Positions 11,111 through 22,120 of a stretch of 64,000 nt of DNA are shown here, one piece after another; position 1 is the first letter of the stretch; the number at the start of each line of letters is the position of its first letter. Origin of the DNA: Eunapius fragilis (Eukaryota; Porifera; Demospongiae; Spongillida; Spongillidae). The DNA lies in assembly GCA_963681505.1 (NCBI GenBank), contig OY811982.1, positions 2,475,362 through 2,539,361 on the forward strand, written 5' to 3'. The notes below the pieces were generated by a model, which was not told the DNA's origin, made no database searches, and saw nothing but the letters and a program-made list of their open reading frames with translations. The position numbers and the translations under genes were made by a program.

Positions 11111-14100
11111 ATGGCTAGCCCCCTTCCACAGGAGGTCTCAAGATATGCCGACTACCTCAGAGAATTCTACGTCAGCAAAGTCCCCGGAAGCAGAGACAGA
11201 AGCGTTCCCTCCTCGTGGATATTGCAGCTCGTCTCCCCGGGAAATCCACAAGATATGAGCTTAGCACTCGTGGTGGGCGAGAGAGCGTTGAGATACGAGG
11301 CCATGGACCGCTTCACGCGATCTACACTCCACGGGTGTGGTGGAGACATCATGAAACCGAAGAGAGCGCTGCTAATAAGTCAGGTATGCTAATAAGTCAG
11401 GTATAGAGAATTTTAAATTTAAGTGATAATGACGTGCTAATTATCGATGAGTGCGTATGCATGTATAGATCAATAGTGGCATTCAATGTTAAATCTCCCA
11501 TTGCTATCCAATCTATCCCCCCTACCTGTTCCTCTCCCGCTCTCCTCCATGCTTCCCACTCTTTTTCTCTCTTTGCTAATGCCCCCACCCCTCCTTCCTC
11601 TTCACACACATCCCTCCCCCCTCCTCTCCTCCCTCCACTCCCCTCCCTCCCCTCCCCTTCTCCTAAAGGTGGGCACCTTAGAAGACGGCACGTCACCTCG
11701 TCTCATCCTGGTGGAGGGGGGACATGGCATGGGGAAGTCCCACCTCCTCCAACGCCTCACCTTAGAGTGGAGTAAGGGAATGCTCTTTTCAGGCCACACC
11801 CTCTTCCTGAGGCTGAACCTCCAAGACACTCGCTACCACTCGGCCACAGCCGTAACTGACCTGGTGCACCATCTTGACCAGGCCGTGGCTCGCTGGATAG
11901 TGGAGGGGTGTGGCCAAGGTTGCCTCCTTGCACTGGATGGGTACAGCGACCTCCCACTGGAGGTCCAGTGGAAATCAATATACACCGACATCATCAACTG
12001 CAAGGTGTTGGAACGAGCCACCATTCTGGTTACCTCTCGATACACCCCCATGGTCTTCCAAGAGATTTTCCTCCAGGGTACCCAGGCCTTCCAACACATC
12101 GAGGTGACGGGTTTCAATGATGATGACATCATCCACTATACTGCAGCATGCATGACATCCATCTTCAGTTGGAACGAGGCCATGGTGACGGATTTTATGG
12201 ACTACCTGGAAGCCAATCCAGCCATACGTCTGGTCATGCATGTCCCACTGTACTGCGCTGCTGTGGTCCAGCTATACTCCCAGCTGGGGGGCGTGACCCT
12301 CCCCAAGACCTTGACACAACTCCATGATTACTACGTGTTCTTCTGCATCACAAAGTCATTGGGAATCTGTCCCCAAGGTGAGAGGAAGCTCAGCCGCTTG
12401 CCCACTGACACCCAAAACCTGCTGAACCGGATCTCGAAGCTGGCCTATGACCTGTCTTTGGAAAGGAAAAGCGTGCACAGGGGTGTGGCCAATGAATTGT
12501 TGGCACTGGGTATGTGCTTCTTAGTTCATTTGGGTACAATAATGTTACATGCTGTCCTATGTATCAGCATGCTCATTACAATGTACTTTAAGTCTACTAA
12601 TAATTATGTATTACTTAAACTCAGTCGTTTAAAAAAAAACATATTGCATGCATTTTGAGAACAAATGAAGTTAATCCATATACATCACAAGGAACCAGCA
12701 CTCAACATGGCTTATTAATGTGCACTTGCTAATTTGCTAATGTATTGTTAACTTCTACCACCATCTCTTCCTCCTCCTCCTCTTCCTCTTCCTCCTCCAC
12801 CTCCTCATCCTCTCCACCTATTTCTGTTATCACTACCATCCTCGTGCAGGTCTGATGGAGGATGTTCAAACGGACTATCACGACGATGGCCACACCCACC
12901 TTTTCCACCACAGACACCTCCAGGACTACCTGGCTGCTCACCACGTGATGACAAACACACCACCTAGGCGACGTGACCTGATCAATGTCATCTGCCAGCA
13001 GCCCCACATGCGGTCTGTCCTGCGTCACATAGCAGGGATGAGCGGAGCGACTCCTACACCCAACCTGGACATGAAGTTCTTTCGTTCCATCTCATCTGAC
13101 CACCTGGAGTTCATGCACTATGCATTTGAGCTTCAGTTGCTGCAAGAGCTTCATAAGGTTATGTCAAAGTCTGAGTGCCACTGGATCCAGCCCCACACCA
13201 CTCTGGGCATGCTGGACTGCTATGTGATTGGCTACTGCATTGTCAACAGTGGGGTGATATGGAGCAGGCAGGAATTAAAGAAGTGCAGGATCAACGAGAG
13301 GGGTGTGGCCATGATGTCACGAACATTGGACAGCAGTCAGAGGTGCTGCTTTTCCCTGGTGTCCACTTTGGACCTCAGCCATAACCCCATCGCTGACCCT
13401 GGGCTGGGGTACATTGGTAAGCCATAACCCCATCACTGACCCTGGGCTGGGGTACATTGGTAAGCCATAACCCCATCGCTGACCCTGGGCTGGGGTACAT
13501 TGGTAAGCCATAACCCCATCACTGACCCTGGGCTGGGGTACATTGGTAAGCCATAACCCCATCACTAACCCTGAGCTGGGGTATAAATGGGGCAGTGCAA
13601 GAGAAATTCGGGCTTATGTAGGATTTTGAGAAAATTCCAAGACAACTAAAAGAAAGTAATGCTTGCCATTGAAATGTATGGCTAATTAAAAATTCAGCGC
13701 TTTGTAGCTCTCTGATACACAGTCCAATTTTGAATGCGTAAGAACAGTTTTGCAGAGAGCGCTATCCTGTATCCAAAAACTGTTAAATTTGAAAACTTGA
13801 AAAAAATTGCAAAAGCCCAATTTTCTCTTGCACTGCCCCAAATGTTCCAAGCATCCCACTATTTGATGCATGCACATAGATGCACAAGTACTAGTAGTTT
13901 AATCAATCATTTCCTGCAATAATTTCTTGTAATAATTTCCTAAAATAATTTTAAAACTGTTGCTCTGTCCCAGGCCTCGAAGGGGACGCTGACTGTGCAC
14001 CCTCCCCCCCCCCCCCCTCACCATCATAGCCTTTGTATTCCCCCATCTCACACCCACTCCTCCCTTTTTACTTTATGTGGTCCCTGGGTTCCCTACATCC

Positions 14101-17100
14101 ACTCAATATTGTCCCTGGGTTCCCTACATCCACTCAATATTGTCCCTGGGTTCCCTACATCCACTCAATATGGTCCCTGGGTTCCCTACATCCATATGGT
14201 CCCTGGGTTCCCTACATCCACTCAATATGGTCCCTGGGTGCCCTACACCCATATGGTCCCTGGGTTCCCTACATCCACTCAATATGGTCCCTGGGTTCCC
14301 TACATCCACTCAATATGGTCCCTGGGTTCCCTACATCCACTCTATATGGTCCCTGGGTTCCCTACATCCATATGGTCCCTGGGTTCCCTACATCAATATG
14401 GTCCCTGGGTTCCCTACATCCACTCAATATGGTCCCTGGGTTCCCTACATCCACTCTATATGGTCCCTGGGTTCCCTACATCCATATGGTCCCTGGGTTC
14501 CCTACATCCACTCAATATGGTCCCTGGGTTCCCTACACCCATATGGTCCCTGGGTTCCCTACATCCATATGGTCCCTGGGTTCCCTACATCCACTCAATA
14601 TGGTCCCTGGGTTCCCTACACCCATATGGTCCCTGGGTTCCCTACATCCATATGGTCCCTGGGTTCCCTACATCCATGTGGTCCCTGGGTTCCCTACACC
14701 CATATGGTCCCTGGGTTCCCTACACCAATATGGTCCCTGGGTTCCCTACATCCATATGGTCCCTGGGTTCCCTACATCCATATGGTCCCTGGGTTCCCTA
14801 CACCCATATGGTCCCTGGGTTCCCTACATCCATATGGTCCCTGGGTTCCCTACATCCATGTGGTCCCTGGGTTCCCTACATCCATATGGTCCCTGGGTTC
14901 CCTACATCCATATGGTCCCTGGGTTCCCTACATCCATATGGTCCCTGGGTTCCCTACATCCATATGGTCCCTGGGTTCCCTACATCCATGTGGTCCCTGG
15001 GTTCCCTACATCCATATGGTCCCTGGGTTCCCTACATCCATATGGTCCCTGGGTTCCCTACATCCATATGGTCCCTGGGTTCCCTACATCCACTCAATAT
15101 GGTCCCTGGGTTCCCTACATCCACTCTATATGGTCCCTGGGTTCCCTACATCCACTCTATATGGTCCCTGGGTTCCCTACATCCATATGGTCCCTGGGTT
15201 CCCTACATCCACTCAATATGGTCCCTGGGTTCCCTACATCCACTCTATATGGTCCCTGGGTTCCCTACATCCATATGGTCCCTGGGTTCCCTACATCCAT
15301 ATGGTCCCTGGGTTCCCTACATCCATATGGTCCCTGGGTTCCCTACATCCACTCAATATGGTCCCTGGGTTCCCTACATCCATATGGTCCCTGGGTTCCC
15401 TACATCCACTCAATATGGTCCCTGGGTTCCCTACATCCATATGGTCCCTGGGTTCCCTACATCCACTCAATATGGTCCCTGGGTTCCCTACATCCACTCA
15501 ATATGGTCCCTGGGTTCCCTACATCCACTCAATATGGTTCCTGGGTTCCCTACATCCACTCTATATGGTCCCTGGGTTCCCTACATCCACTCTATATGGT
15601 CATACATATAGTACTATTTCAGCTGTACTTCAAGGGAATAGTTGTGTGTGTTATAGCCATTCCTCATCTCTGTTTAGTGTCAGCCATGAGAGGTAACCAT
15701 GGGAACCATAACATTCAAACACTGCTACTGGAGGACTGTCTCATCACCAGCAAGGGAGTTGAGAGCCTGGCAGACGTTCTGAAGACAGACCACACACTGC
15801 TCTCCTTAGTTCTCTCTCACAATGCCATAGGTGATACTGGAGCCAATTTCCTAGGTAACAGCAACCCCCCACCCCCCCCCCCACCCCCTCCCACCCACCG
15901 CCCTGCACCCCATCAATTACAATTGTAGTGGTACTGGATGCCATTCTGTTGATTATTTGAATCACTGTACCTGTGATGCAAATATGGGACGGTGTCCAGC
16001 AGAATCACCCTTCTGGCTAGTTTTTCAAATTTTTTGATTTTCCTTGAACACCCATGAGCTTCTGTAAAATGATCCTTACGCATCCTAAATCGGACTATCC
16101 ATCACAAAGTTATTAGGCGCTGAATTTATAATTAGCCATACGTTTCAATGCAAGCGTTACTTTTCTTTTGATTGTTCTGGAAATTTTGAAAAAGTACCAT
16201 AAGGGTGATTTAGCTGGACACTGTCCCATATATATATAATAAAAACATCTTTGTTTTAAAGTCGAATAATTTTTGCCAGGCACTAATGGTGTAAACGATC
16301 ATCAAAGAGTAGGGGATGTGCTTACTGCACGCTGCCAATTTTTAATTAACCTGGTACATAATGTTGTGCTGATCAGATCTGTTCCAGATTTGACATGACA
16401 ATAATCACAGCTTGAGCCAATCTGGAAGAGATATGTTCAGCACAACATTCCGTATATTTGACTGTATGAATTATATATTAGGTTTAGGCCTGGGGACTTG
16501 ATGCTTTTGTATCAAGTCCAATCTATCATATATGGTACTCGCTTTTGTGTCTTGCCTGATATGTCAACATCTATATGTGACCCCTGTGGAGAAATGCTCA
16601 AGCAATTGGTGCCATGTTTTAAAACTGTTTCTAGTTTGAGTTGGAAAGGAGTAGAAAAAGCATGCAGAAAAATAGGATTGAGTATGAGGAATAAGCACAA
16701 GATAACACAGAACCAAAGTAAAATTTTGACAGTTATCATTTGATCACAAAAAGAGGAAATCCTTGCACCAACAAGGTTTAGGGGTCTGATATTATATTGC
16801 ATCACAGTGGTGGATCCAGTTTATAAAAAGGATAGATTAGAAATTGCTAAAGTTACGTATCTTCAAAGGAAGCAAACGACATTGTAATGATGTATGTGAA
16901 ACTATTCTTCTCATTACATTCCAATTCCACGTCAATAGTAAGGTACTTTGGGGGTGGAAAGGGGGGGGGGGGGGGGGGGGGGTTAATGAATAAATGTAAA
17001 ACAGCGGCATGCACTCCACTGAGGAGGTGGGCATAGCTCTCGTTCCAGCAAAGGGAAGGGGGGGGGGGGGGGCGGGTATGGGGCGCCCCCCAACGATTGT

Positions 17101-17584
17101 TCAATAACCTCCAAAAAAAAAAGAAGCTACGTAAAACAAGGTTGCAACCCCCCACCCACCCTCAGGAGATCAGCCGTGTCAGTGCCATACATCACTGTAG
17201 GAGCAGGTGTCACCTGTGAACATGCCTGTGACAGTGTGTTTCTTTCTAATAGAGAAAGGGTCTCCACCAATATCTGTTGTTTACAAGGCTGGTTGCCCAT
17301 GTGTGTGTATGTAGAATGGTTCCACTTTATGAGAATTTTGCCAAAGCACTAGATATAATACACTGCTATCTTTCTTGACATATTCAGCGACCACCCTACG
17401 TACCAACTCCACTCTCTCCCAGCTGCACTTGTGCATCTGTGGCATTGGGGAGAAGGGAGCCACATATCTGGCCAATGCCCTGTTAAGTGACACGGCATGT
17501 CTCAGTAAACTTGACGTCAGCGGAAATTCCATTGGACAAGGTTCCCTGCTGTGTAGTGTGACAAGATGTTTGGTGGTGGTTTGA
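11111..17584 (+). CDS. NACHT-LRR (NLR-like) receptor, gene B
   Basis: Exons are 11111-11383, 11669-12509, 12850-13416, 15684-15854 and 17388-17584. All junctions are GT-AG with phases 0,1,1,1, and 2049 nt gives 682 aa plus TGA. Residues 1-91 are the pre-NACHT block (MASPLPQEVSRYADYLREFY; EAMDRFTRSTLHG). The NACHT P-loop GGHGMGKS is at residues 108-115, Walker B LLALDGYSD at about 177-185, and LVTSRYTP about 25 residues later. FHHRHLQDYLAAHHV lies near residue 390. LRRs follow: LDLSHNPIADPGLG, TLLLEDCLITSKGVESLADV, SLVLSHNAIGDTGANFLG and STLSQLHLCICGIG. The exon plan matches gene A exactly, with most differences as in-frame indels. No effector domain is encoded at either end. Role from family knowledge: intracellular pattern sensor. 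The last residues (SLLCSVTRCLVVV) differ from gene A because the shared tail is read in another frame, so one of the two 3' ends has shifted. Confidence 0.88.
11515..11668 (+). repeat. Pyrimidine-rich end of gene B intron 1
   Basis: C/T-rich sequence runs to the TAAAG acceptor at 11668. It mirrors the much longer tract in gene A intron 1 and probably serves as an extended polypyrimidine tract. Confidence 0.7.
13378..13588. repeat. 43-bp exon/intron-boundary array in gene B
   Basis: Four full units (13378-13549) and one degraded unit, cut short by the hairpin-ended element starting at 13589. Unit 1 is the coding end of exon 3 plus donor GTAAGC; later units repeat both inside intron 3. Confidence 0.95.
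13589..13839. mobile_element. 251-bp MITE with GGGGCAGTGCAAGAGAAA ends in gene B intron 3
   Basis: The left end GGGGCAGTGCAAGAGAAA is matched by an inverted TTTCTCTTGCACTGCCCC at the right. Flanks are AAAT on both sides (13585-13588 and 13840-13843), a plausible 4-bp target duplication. There is no coding capacity, and no counterpart next to the 43-bp array in gene A, so it inserted after duplication. Confidence 0.8.
14079..15598. repeat. Large 31/26-bp minisatellite in gene B intron 3
   Basis: About 1.5 kb and roughly 55 copies of TGGTCCCTGGGTTCCCTACA followed by either TCCACTCAATA (31-bp form) or TCCATA (26-bp form), with rarer CACCCATA, ATCAATA and ATCCATGTG endings. Neither form contains a stop on the plus strand in any frame, which creates three overlapping open frames of over 500 codons. 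Exon 3 and exon 4 join in phase across it, so it is intronic. Confidence 0.95.
15985..16228. mobile_element. 244-bp Tc1/mariner-type MITE in gene B intron 4
   Basis: Inverted ends TGGGACGGTGTCCAGC and GCTGGACACTGTCCCA are followed inward by a matching ATCACCCTT / AAGGGTGAT pair. TA flanks both sides (15983-15984 and 16229-16230), the typical mariner target duplication. There is no coding sequence. Confidence 0.82.
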
Positions 17585-18061
17585 GAGCTGCCCCTTTATG
17601 GGGTGCCCCTAAGATATCCAGGGGTGTTCTAATCTGCATTCTTTCCTGTGTATTTGTGTGTCTGTTCGCAGTACATGTTGTAATAATGATGTCAATTTCT
17701 TTTTCACAGGGTAGGAACAATTTAATAGACCTTTTAACTCAGCAGTGAGCATTTTTTTTTTCGTTTTCAGTCACAAACGTTGCTTACATTAGGTCTTAGC
17801 AATCTACAGCTATGGATGGGATGTACTTTAGGGTGTGGCCATGAAATAAATGTACACAAGTAAAGAAAATCATCCTCTATCAGATAAGCTTAGCACCTAA
17901 TACATGTGCATGGAACTTGTTGAAATTGAAACAACCTGAAGGGCGTGTATACATAATCCTGCTGTTCTACCTGCTGATTTCAATGCACTTCAAGCTCTAC
18001 GATCCTTTTCTTAATGCACTGCCGCTAGCCCATCTGGTATGCGGATCCAACATCTCATTAA

Positions 18062-18622
18062 TGATAGATCGTCACCTACGCGTAGGCGCGTTAACCTACA
18101 TGTAGGCGTTGCAAATCGCTTTATTACAAACAATGTACAAACAGCCAACGCTTGAAATAATAAGGACCACTATAATAAAGAGGGCTACTTGCAAGCTGGC
18201 GGCAGAAAACAACGCCAGCGTGCTGCTAGTGCTATGAACGCTCTGTTGGGGCACGCCCCTCATTTAGCTGGAGTTGTTCCGATTTGCAAAAAACTTACTA
18301 GAAGCATTCTTCGTTTTATAGGTAGATATAATTTTAACTCTTTTTGCCAAATACACACGATTTCCAACTTTTATGCTCACTTTCATCAAGATCGTAGGCA
18401 ATTTTTGTACGCTCCTCCATCTCGATCGTGTATCTAAAGAACCGATGGTTGAATGAGCTCCAAAGCGAATTAAAAACGAAGCCCTATGCTTCAGTGTTAC
18501 TTTATTCGAGTTCAAAGTTTTATACGGCATTGAATGCGAGGACCATACGTTGCAATAGAACGCCTACACGTAGGCTATAACAGCACTTTTCGCCTACATG
18601 TAGGCGTTTGTTCGATCTATCA
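18062..18622. mobile_element. 561-bp non-autonomous TIR element with TTAA flanks
   Basis: Ends TGATAGATCG and CGATCTATCA are exact inverted repeats flanked by TTAA (18058-18061 and 18623-18626). The duplicate segment at 34198-34215 has the empty site with one TTAA. Subterminal palindromes (CCTACGCGTAGGCG, CCTACATGTAGGCG and variants) occur twice near each end and may bind transposase. TTAA suggests a piggyBac-type mechanism, although TA or ATTAAT duplication cannot be excluded because the site is palindromic. No convincing coding frame. Confidence 0.85.
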
Positions 18623-18722
18623 TTAATGTCTCTGTGTTCCCTAGCCTACTCAGTAGCTACCAAAAAACGTTGCTCGCTTTCTTGCTGTCGTAGCACTGGT
18701 GACCTTTGAGCACTTTGATCTC

Positions 18723-18908
18723 TTAGTCTCTGAATCCTGGCTTAAGCTCATTTAAGCCCTCACAGGGGAGACCTAGGATTTTGATCACTTTCCCATGCTT
18801 CACCCGACAGCTACACATATTTTGCAACTCTGAATGTGCCTCTCCCAAATCTATTGACTCATTCAATCTGTCTGTCATGTTCTCTAACACCAATATCCAT
18901 TGTATCAT
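18723..18908 (-). pseudogene. Copy of a small conserved frame, degraded
   Basis: This frame encodes a segment with LNESIDLGEAHSELQNMCSC and ends KPGFRD plus stop. Its duplicate at 34306-34557 keeps a longer open frame. Here the upstream half is broken by frameshifts. Function unknown. Confidence 0.35.
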
Positions 18909-19472
18909 GCATACTCAATAAACCCTCATAACACTGCCTCTCAGACAGGGCTGGAAGCATTTTCTCTTTCACAATTATTTGATTCCATGTCATGCACTCA
19001 TAGGGCAAGAGACTTTCGGTATCCTCTTCATGTGGGGCAGTGTGGCGGTGACACCATCATGATCAGTCAGTCTGGGCGTTCACCTTAGACCCCCAATTAG
19101 CTACACACATGCCATAAAATGATGGCTTGAATGGTGATGCTTCATCTCCCCTTGTGCCCTGAAAGACCGAGCACTATAGATCCTCTATGCCATGCATCCC
19201 ATGCAGCATCAACTGCAGTAAACGTGCAAGCAATGTTACAAATCGACAAAATCGTCTTCGCAAAAACTATTATTATATCTTTAAGTGCATGCATGTCAAC
19301 GTGCAGGCCTCATAACGCGCTCACGTGAATTGAGGCAGCTATAGGATTTGATCTATAGGCAGTGATGAACTCATGCAAAACCCGGCATTCTCGTATCTAG
19401 TTGGGAGTTAAAGATAATGCATGCTGCTTTTGACATCACATACATATGAATATATTATAATTTATATATATA

Positions 19473-19668
19473 ACAAGTAAAGAAAAACATTCTCTAACGA
19501 GAAAGTTGATGGGATATAGGAATTGGAGGCAATGGTGGTGTAAAAAGGAAGAGAACGAGGGTTTGGGAAAAGAAAAATGATACAAAAATCCTATTTAGCA
19601 CGTGTAAATGCAACAGAACCAAAAGAAGTGCTAAATATAGGATTTTTGTATCATTTTTTTATCATTAG
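19473..19668. mobile_element. Truncated copy (H6) of the long-hairpin element
   Basis: It starts ACAAGTAAAGAAAAACATTC and contains the full left arm, the loop and the first part of the right arm, ending near TATCATT. The outer right arm is missing. Full-length relatives are at 28207, 30775, 48172 and 49002. Confidence 0.85.
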
Positions 19669-19708
19669 CCTGATCCATTGGTATGCTTTTATATAATACT
19701 TTACTTAC

Positions 19709-20314
19709 CACTGATAAGTTGGATATGCTCTTCTTGGCGATGATGAAGTCATCCAAAAACTCCAAATGGGGCCACTTCGAAACATACACCTCATCTGTTC
19801 CTGTCCCTGTTTTCACTTTAGAGGATTTTTGCTTTTCCCTGGTGTACTGAGCCCTGATGCTCTTGATTTTAGCTTTCACTTCACATTCTATCAGCAGTTA
19901 TGTTAAAAAATATTTATACAATAATCGGGGGAGGGGGGGGGGGGGGGGGGTAGTACATGAAGATCTATGTAAATAAACTGTATATATTCGTGTTACTGTA
20001 CTTATTATTTGGTGCGGTGCCTGCAAATGTTATTCACAAAGTGGTTAGCTGTTACAGCTGCTATGAATTAATTTACCTGTTGCTTTTAACTTTAAAGCAG
20101 CTGTCAACTCGGCCATTGCTTTGTTCCTTTGGTCGCGAATGAAATACGACTTCAATGTTGTGTTGTACAAGCACGGCCGTTGCTCGTACAATTCAATAAG
20201 GCGAGCTATCAAATCCGTTGTCCAAACAACATTACTAACGCCATCATATTTGGCAATTACGTATTTGCAATGAATACACTTAGGATGGCGGTACTTTGAT
20301 GTTAGCGGCAACAA
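19709..20314 (-). CDS. MADF-domain (Myb/SANT-like) protein, two exons recognised
   Basis: Exon 1 (20314-20077, donor GTAAAT) and exon 2 (19887-19709, acceptor GATAG, donor GTAAGT) join in phase 1. Exon 1 has the MADF start TTDLIARLIELYEQRPCLYN and the helix RNKAMAELTAALKLK. Exon 2 has VKAKIKSIRAQYTREKQK and the domain end VYVSKWPHLEFLDDF. MADF domains bind DNA. They occur in animal transcription factors and as the second protein of PIF/Harbinger transposons. A good donor after exon 2 implies a further exon, but a truncated hairpin element lies immediately downstream and none is visible. The block is absent from the duplicate segment near 35040-35085, which favours a mobile or inserted origin. 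Confidence 0.68.
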
Positions 20315-20385
20315 TGTTGCTCCGAATAGACACCCTTTCTAATCCCAGGAACTATGTTGCGTGTTGGGTGCAACACGCAACATAG

Positions 20386-20453
20386 GGCCATACACTAGGC
20401 AACATTTCGGCGCGCAACGTGTTGCGCGCCGAAATGTTGCCTAGTGTATGGCC
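20386..20453. repeat. 68-bp perfect hairpin
   Basis: Two 33-bp arms (20386-20418 and 20421-20453) are exact inverse complements around a 2-bp GT centre. The arms start GGCCATACACTAGGCAACAT. A second, shorter inverted repeat (GTTGCGTGTTG / CAACACGCAAC) lies just to its left at 20357-20382. It marks the right edge of sequence missing from the duplicate copy. Confidence 0.9.
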
Positions 20454-20794
20454 ACCTTTAGCTAAGGGAGCAACCTTTGTCCAAATATAGATGGCACCAC
20501 TTCATCTGACCTTAGTCATTATCGATCGTCTACAGACTTTGAATAATGGGTGAATCAGATCTTTTATAAACTAGTACGCATTGCTTTATTTGTCTTCTTG
20601 CTTAGGACTGAATTGTTGCCGGAAACAGGATAGCCTCCTTCCCCACTCCCCAGATAAAACAGTAGTTCAGTCATGATGTTTTATCAATCTCACATGCATG
20701 TAAGAAAAAAACCTCACGTGTAATACAAACATTAATTCAATTCAGAAACCAACTGTGATGCAGATGGCGTACTTTATAAAGGCACCGATTCATG

Positions 20795-20812
20795 AATGCT
20801 TTTAAAGGAGGG
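20795..20812. other. Empty site for the 220-bp MITE found in copy 2
   Basis: The sequence GCTTTTAAAGGAGG here corresponds to 35391-35398 joined to 35619-35630 in the other copy, with one TAA. Confidence 0.7.
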
Positions 20813-21179
20813 ACATAAATGAACTAGTTCTTGCTTTAGATACTGCAGATGTAAATAATTACATAATTGCTCGGTTGCTCCCATTCGGCTGCTCAAACAT
20901 GAGTAGTCTAATCTCTATGACACGACCCAAGTTAAGGACAAGATGGCGCGACCAGAATACGAAAGCGTGCGCGTATCGAATTATGGCAATCTGGTACATG
21001 CATGCGATTTGTCTATAAACCTAACCAGACACTCCCGACCAAACACCTTCCTGCTCATATCATCACTGGTGACAGATTCAACGCTTTAGCATGTTTTCAG
21101 AGACCTGTTTTGTTATTATAATTATAATATAATTATACCATGTACAAGTAGCATTTGCTCCTTTTGATACACAGGGAAT

Positions 21180-21310
21180 AAAAGCGTCGAATCGTTTAGA
21201 AATCATTGCGTGATTGAACAGAAAATCACACGAAAATCAGTAGAAGCGTGTGATTTTTGTGTGATTTTCTGTTCTATCACGCAATGATTTCTAAATGATT
21301 CGACGCTTTT
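21180..21310. mobile_element. 131-bp foldback MITE
   Basis: Arms begin AAAAGCGTCGAATCGTTTAG and end with the near-exact inverse CGACGCTTTT around a short loop. A C-tract follows at once. The duplicate segment (35980-36010) has no such hairpin. The AAAAGCGTC start resembles the AAAACGCGTC starts seen near 26147, 53350 and 61345. Confidence 0.82.
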
Positions 21311-21492
21311 CCCCCCCCCCCGTGATGACCTGGATGCCGCTTGGTTATTGGTACCATAACATAGATGGCTATTAACCAATTATATCATTCTGAGAGATGT
21401 AGAATTCGCATATGCAGAATTCAAGCGCAGAACTTTTTAAAATTCGGAACACCGATATAGTGCATATGGATTATTATTTCATAATCATTATT

Positions 21493-21493
<1 letters not shown>

Positions 21494-21571
<78 letters not shown>

Positions 21572-21975
21572 GTGTGTGTTGTGTGTGCGTGTGCGTGCGT
21601 GCGTGCGTGTGTGTGTGTGTTGTATGTATGTATGTATGTATGTATGTATGTATGTATGTATGTATGTATGTATGTATGTATGTATGTATGTATGTATGTA
21701 TGTATGTATGTATGTATGTATGTATGTATGTATGTATGTATGTATGTATGTATGTATGTATGTATGTATGTATGTATGTATGTATGTATGTATGTATGTA
21801 TGTATGTATGTATGTATGTATGTATGTATGTATGTATGTATGTATGTATGTACGGATGTACGTACGTACGTACATACGTACGTATGTATGTATGTATGTA
21901 TGTATGTATGTATGTATGTATGTATGTATGTATGTATGTATGTATGTATGTATGTATGTATGTATGTATGTATGT
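21494..21975. repeat. (TG)n followed by (TGTA)n microsatellite, about 480 bp
   Basis: About 90 bp of TG repeats, a short mixed TGCG stretch, then about 350 bp of TGTA interrupted once near 21852-21880 by TACG variants. The duplicate copy at 36173-36236 has only about 64 bp of GT, so the tract has expanded greatly here or contracted there. Confidence 0.96.
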
Positions 21976-22018
21976 TAGTGGACTTGAAGGCTAAAGCGAG
22001 GGAAAGTAAAAGGGTGGA

Positions 22019-22120
22019 ATGGGAAGGAGCTTACACACGTGGGAAGGGAGAATGGGGAGGAGCTTACACACGTAAGAGGGGGAATGAGGAGGAGCTTACA
22101 CAAGTGGGAGGGGCCTATAC
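22019..22120. repeat. Short minisatellite of GGAGGAGCTTACACACGTG units
   Basis: Four imperfect copies of about 30 bp follow the microsatellite. No coding role is evident. Confidence 0.65.

Larger units (their letters stand above)
16851..21580. repeat. Segmental duplication, copy 1 (partner 33776-36236)
   Basis: Blocks at 16851-16984, 17786-18060, 18623-19470, 20452-21170 and 21330-21490 recur in the same order and orientation at 33776-33893, 33925-34200, 34198-35030, 35085-35990 and 36010-36175. Copy 1 contains the last exon of gene B; copy 2 lacks 16985-17785 and so has no LRR exon. Length differences come mainly from inserted elements, which are annotated separately. Confidence 0.88.

Noticed and set aside
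12729-13028. Glu-rich minus-strand frame opposite gene B
   Set aside because: It is antisense to a CTC-rich intron end and a conserved NLR exon.
14079-15598. CRISPR-like appearance of regularly spaced repeats
   Set aside because: There are no unique spacers; the whole unit repeats. The gene context is eukaryotic.
14079-15928. Open frames of over 500 codons across the 1.5-kb repeat
   Set aside because: All three forward frames are open only because the unit lacks stops. Repeat lengths of 31 and 26 do not preserve a frame, and gene B splices across it in phase.
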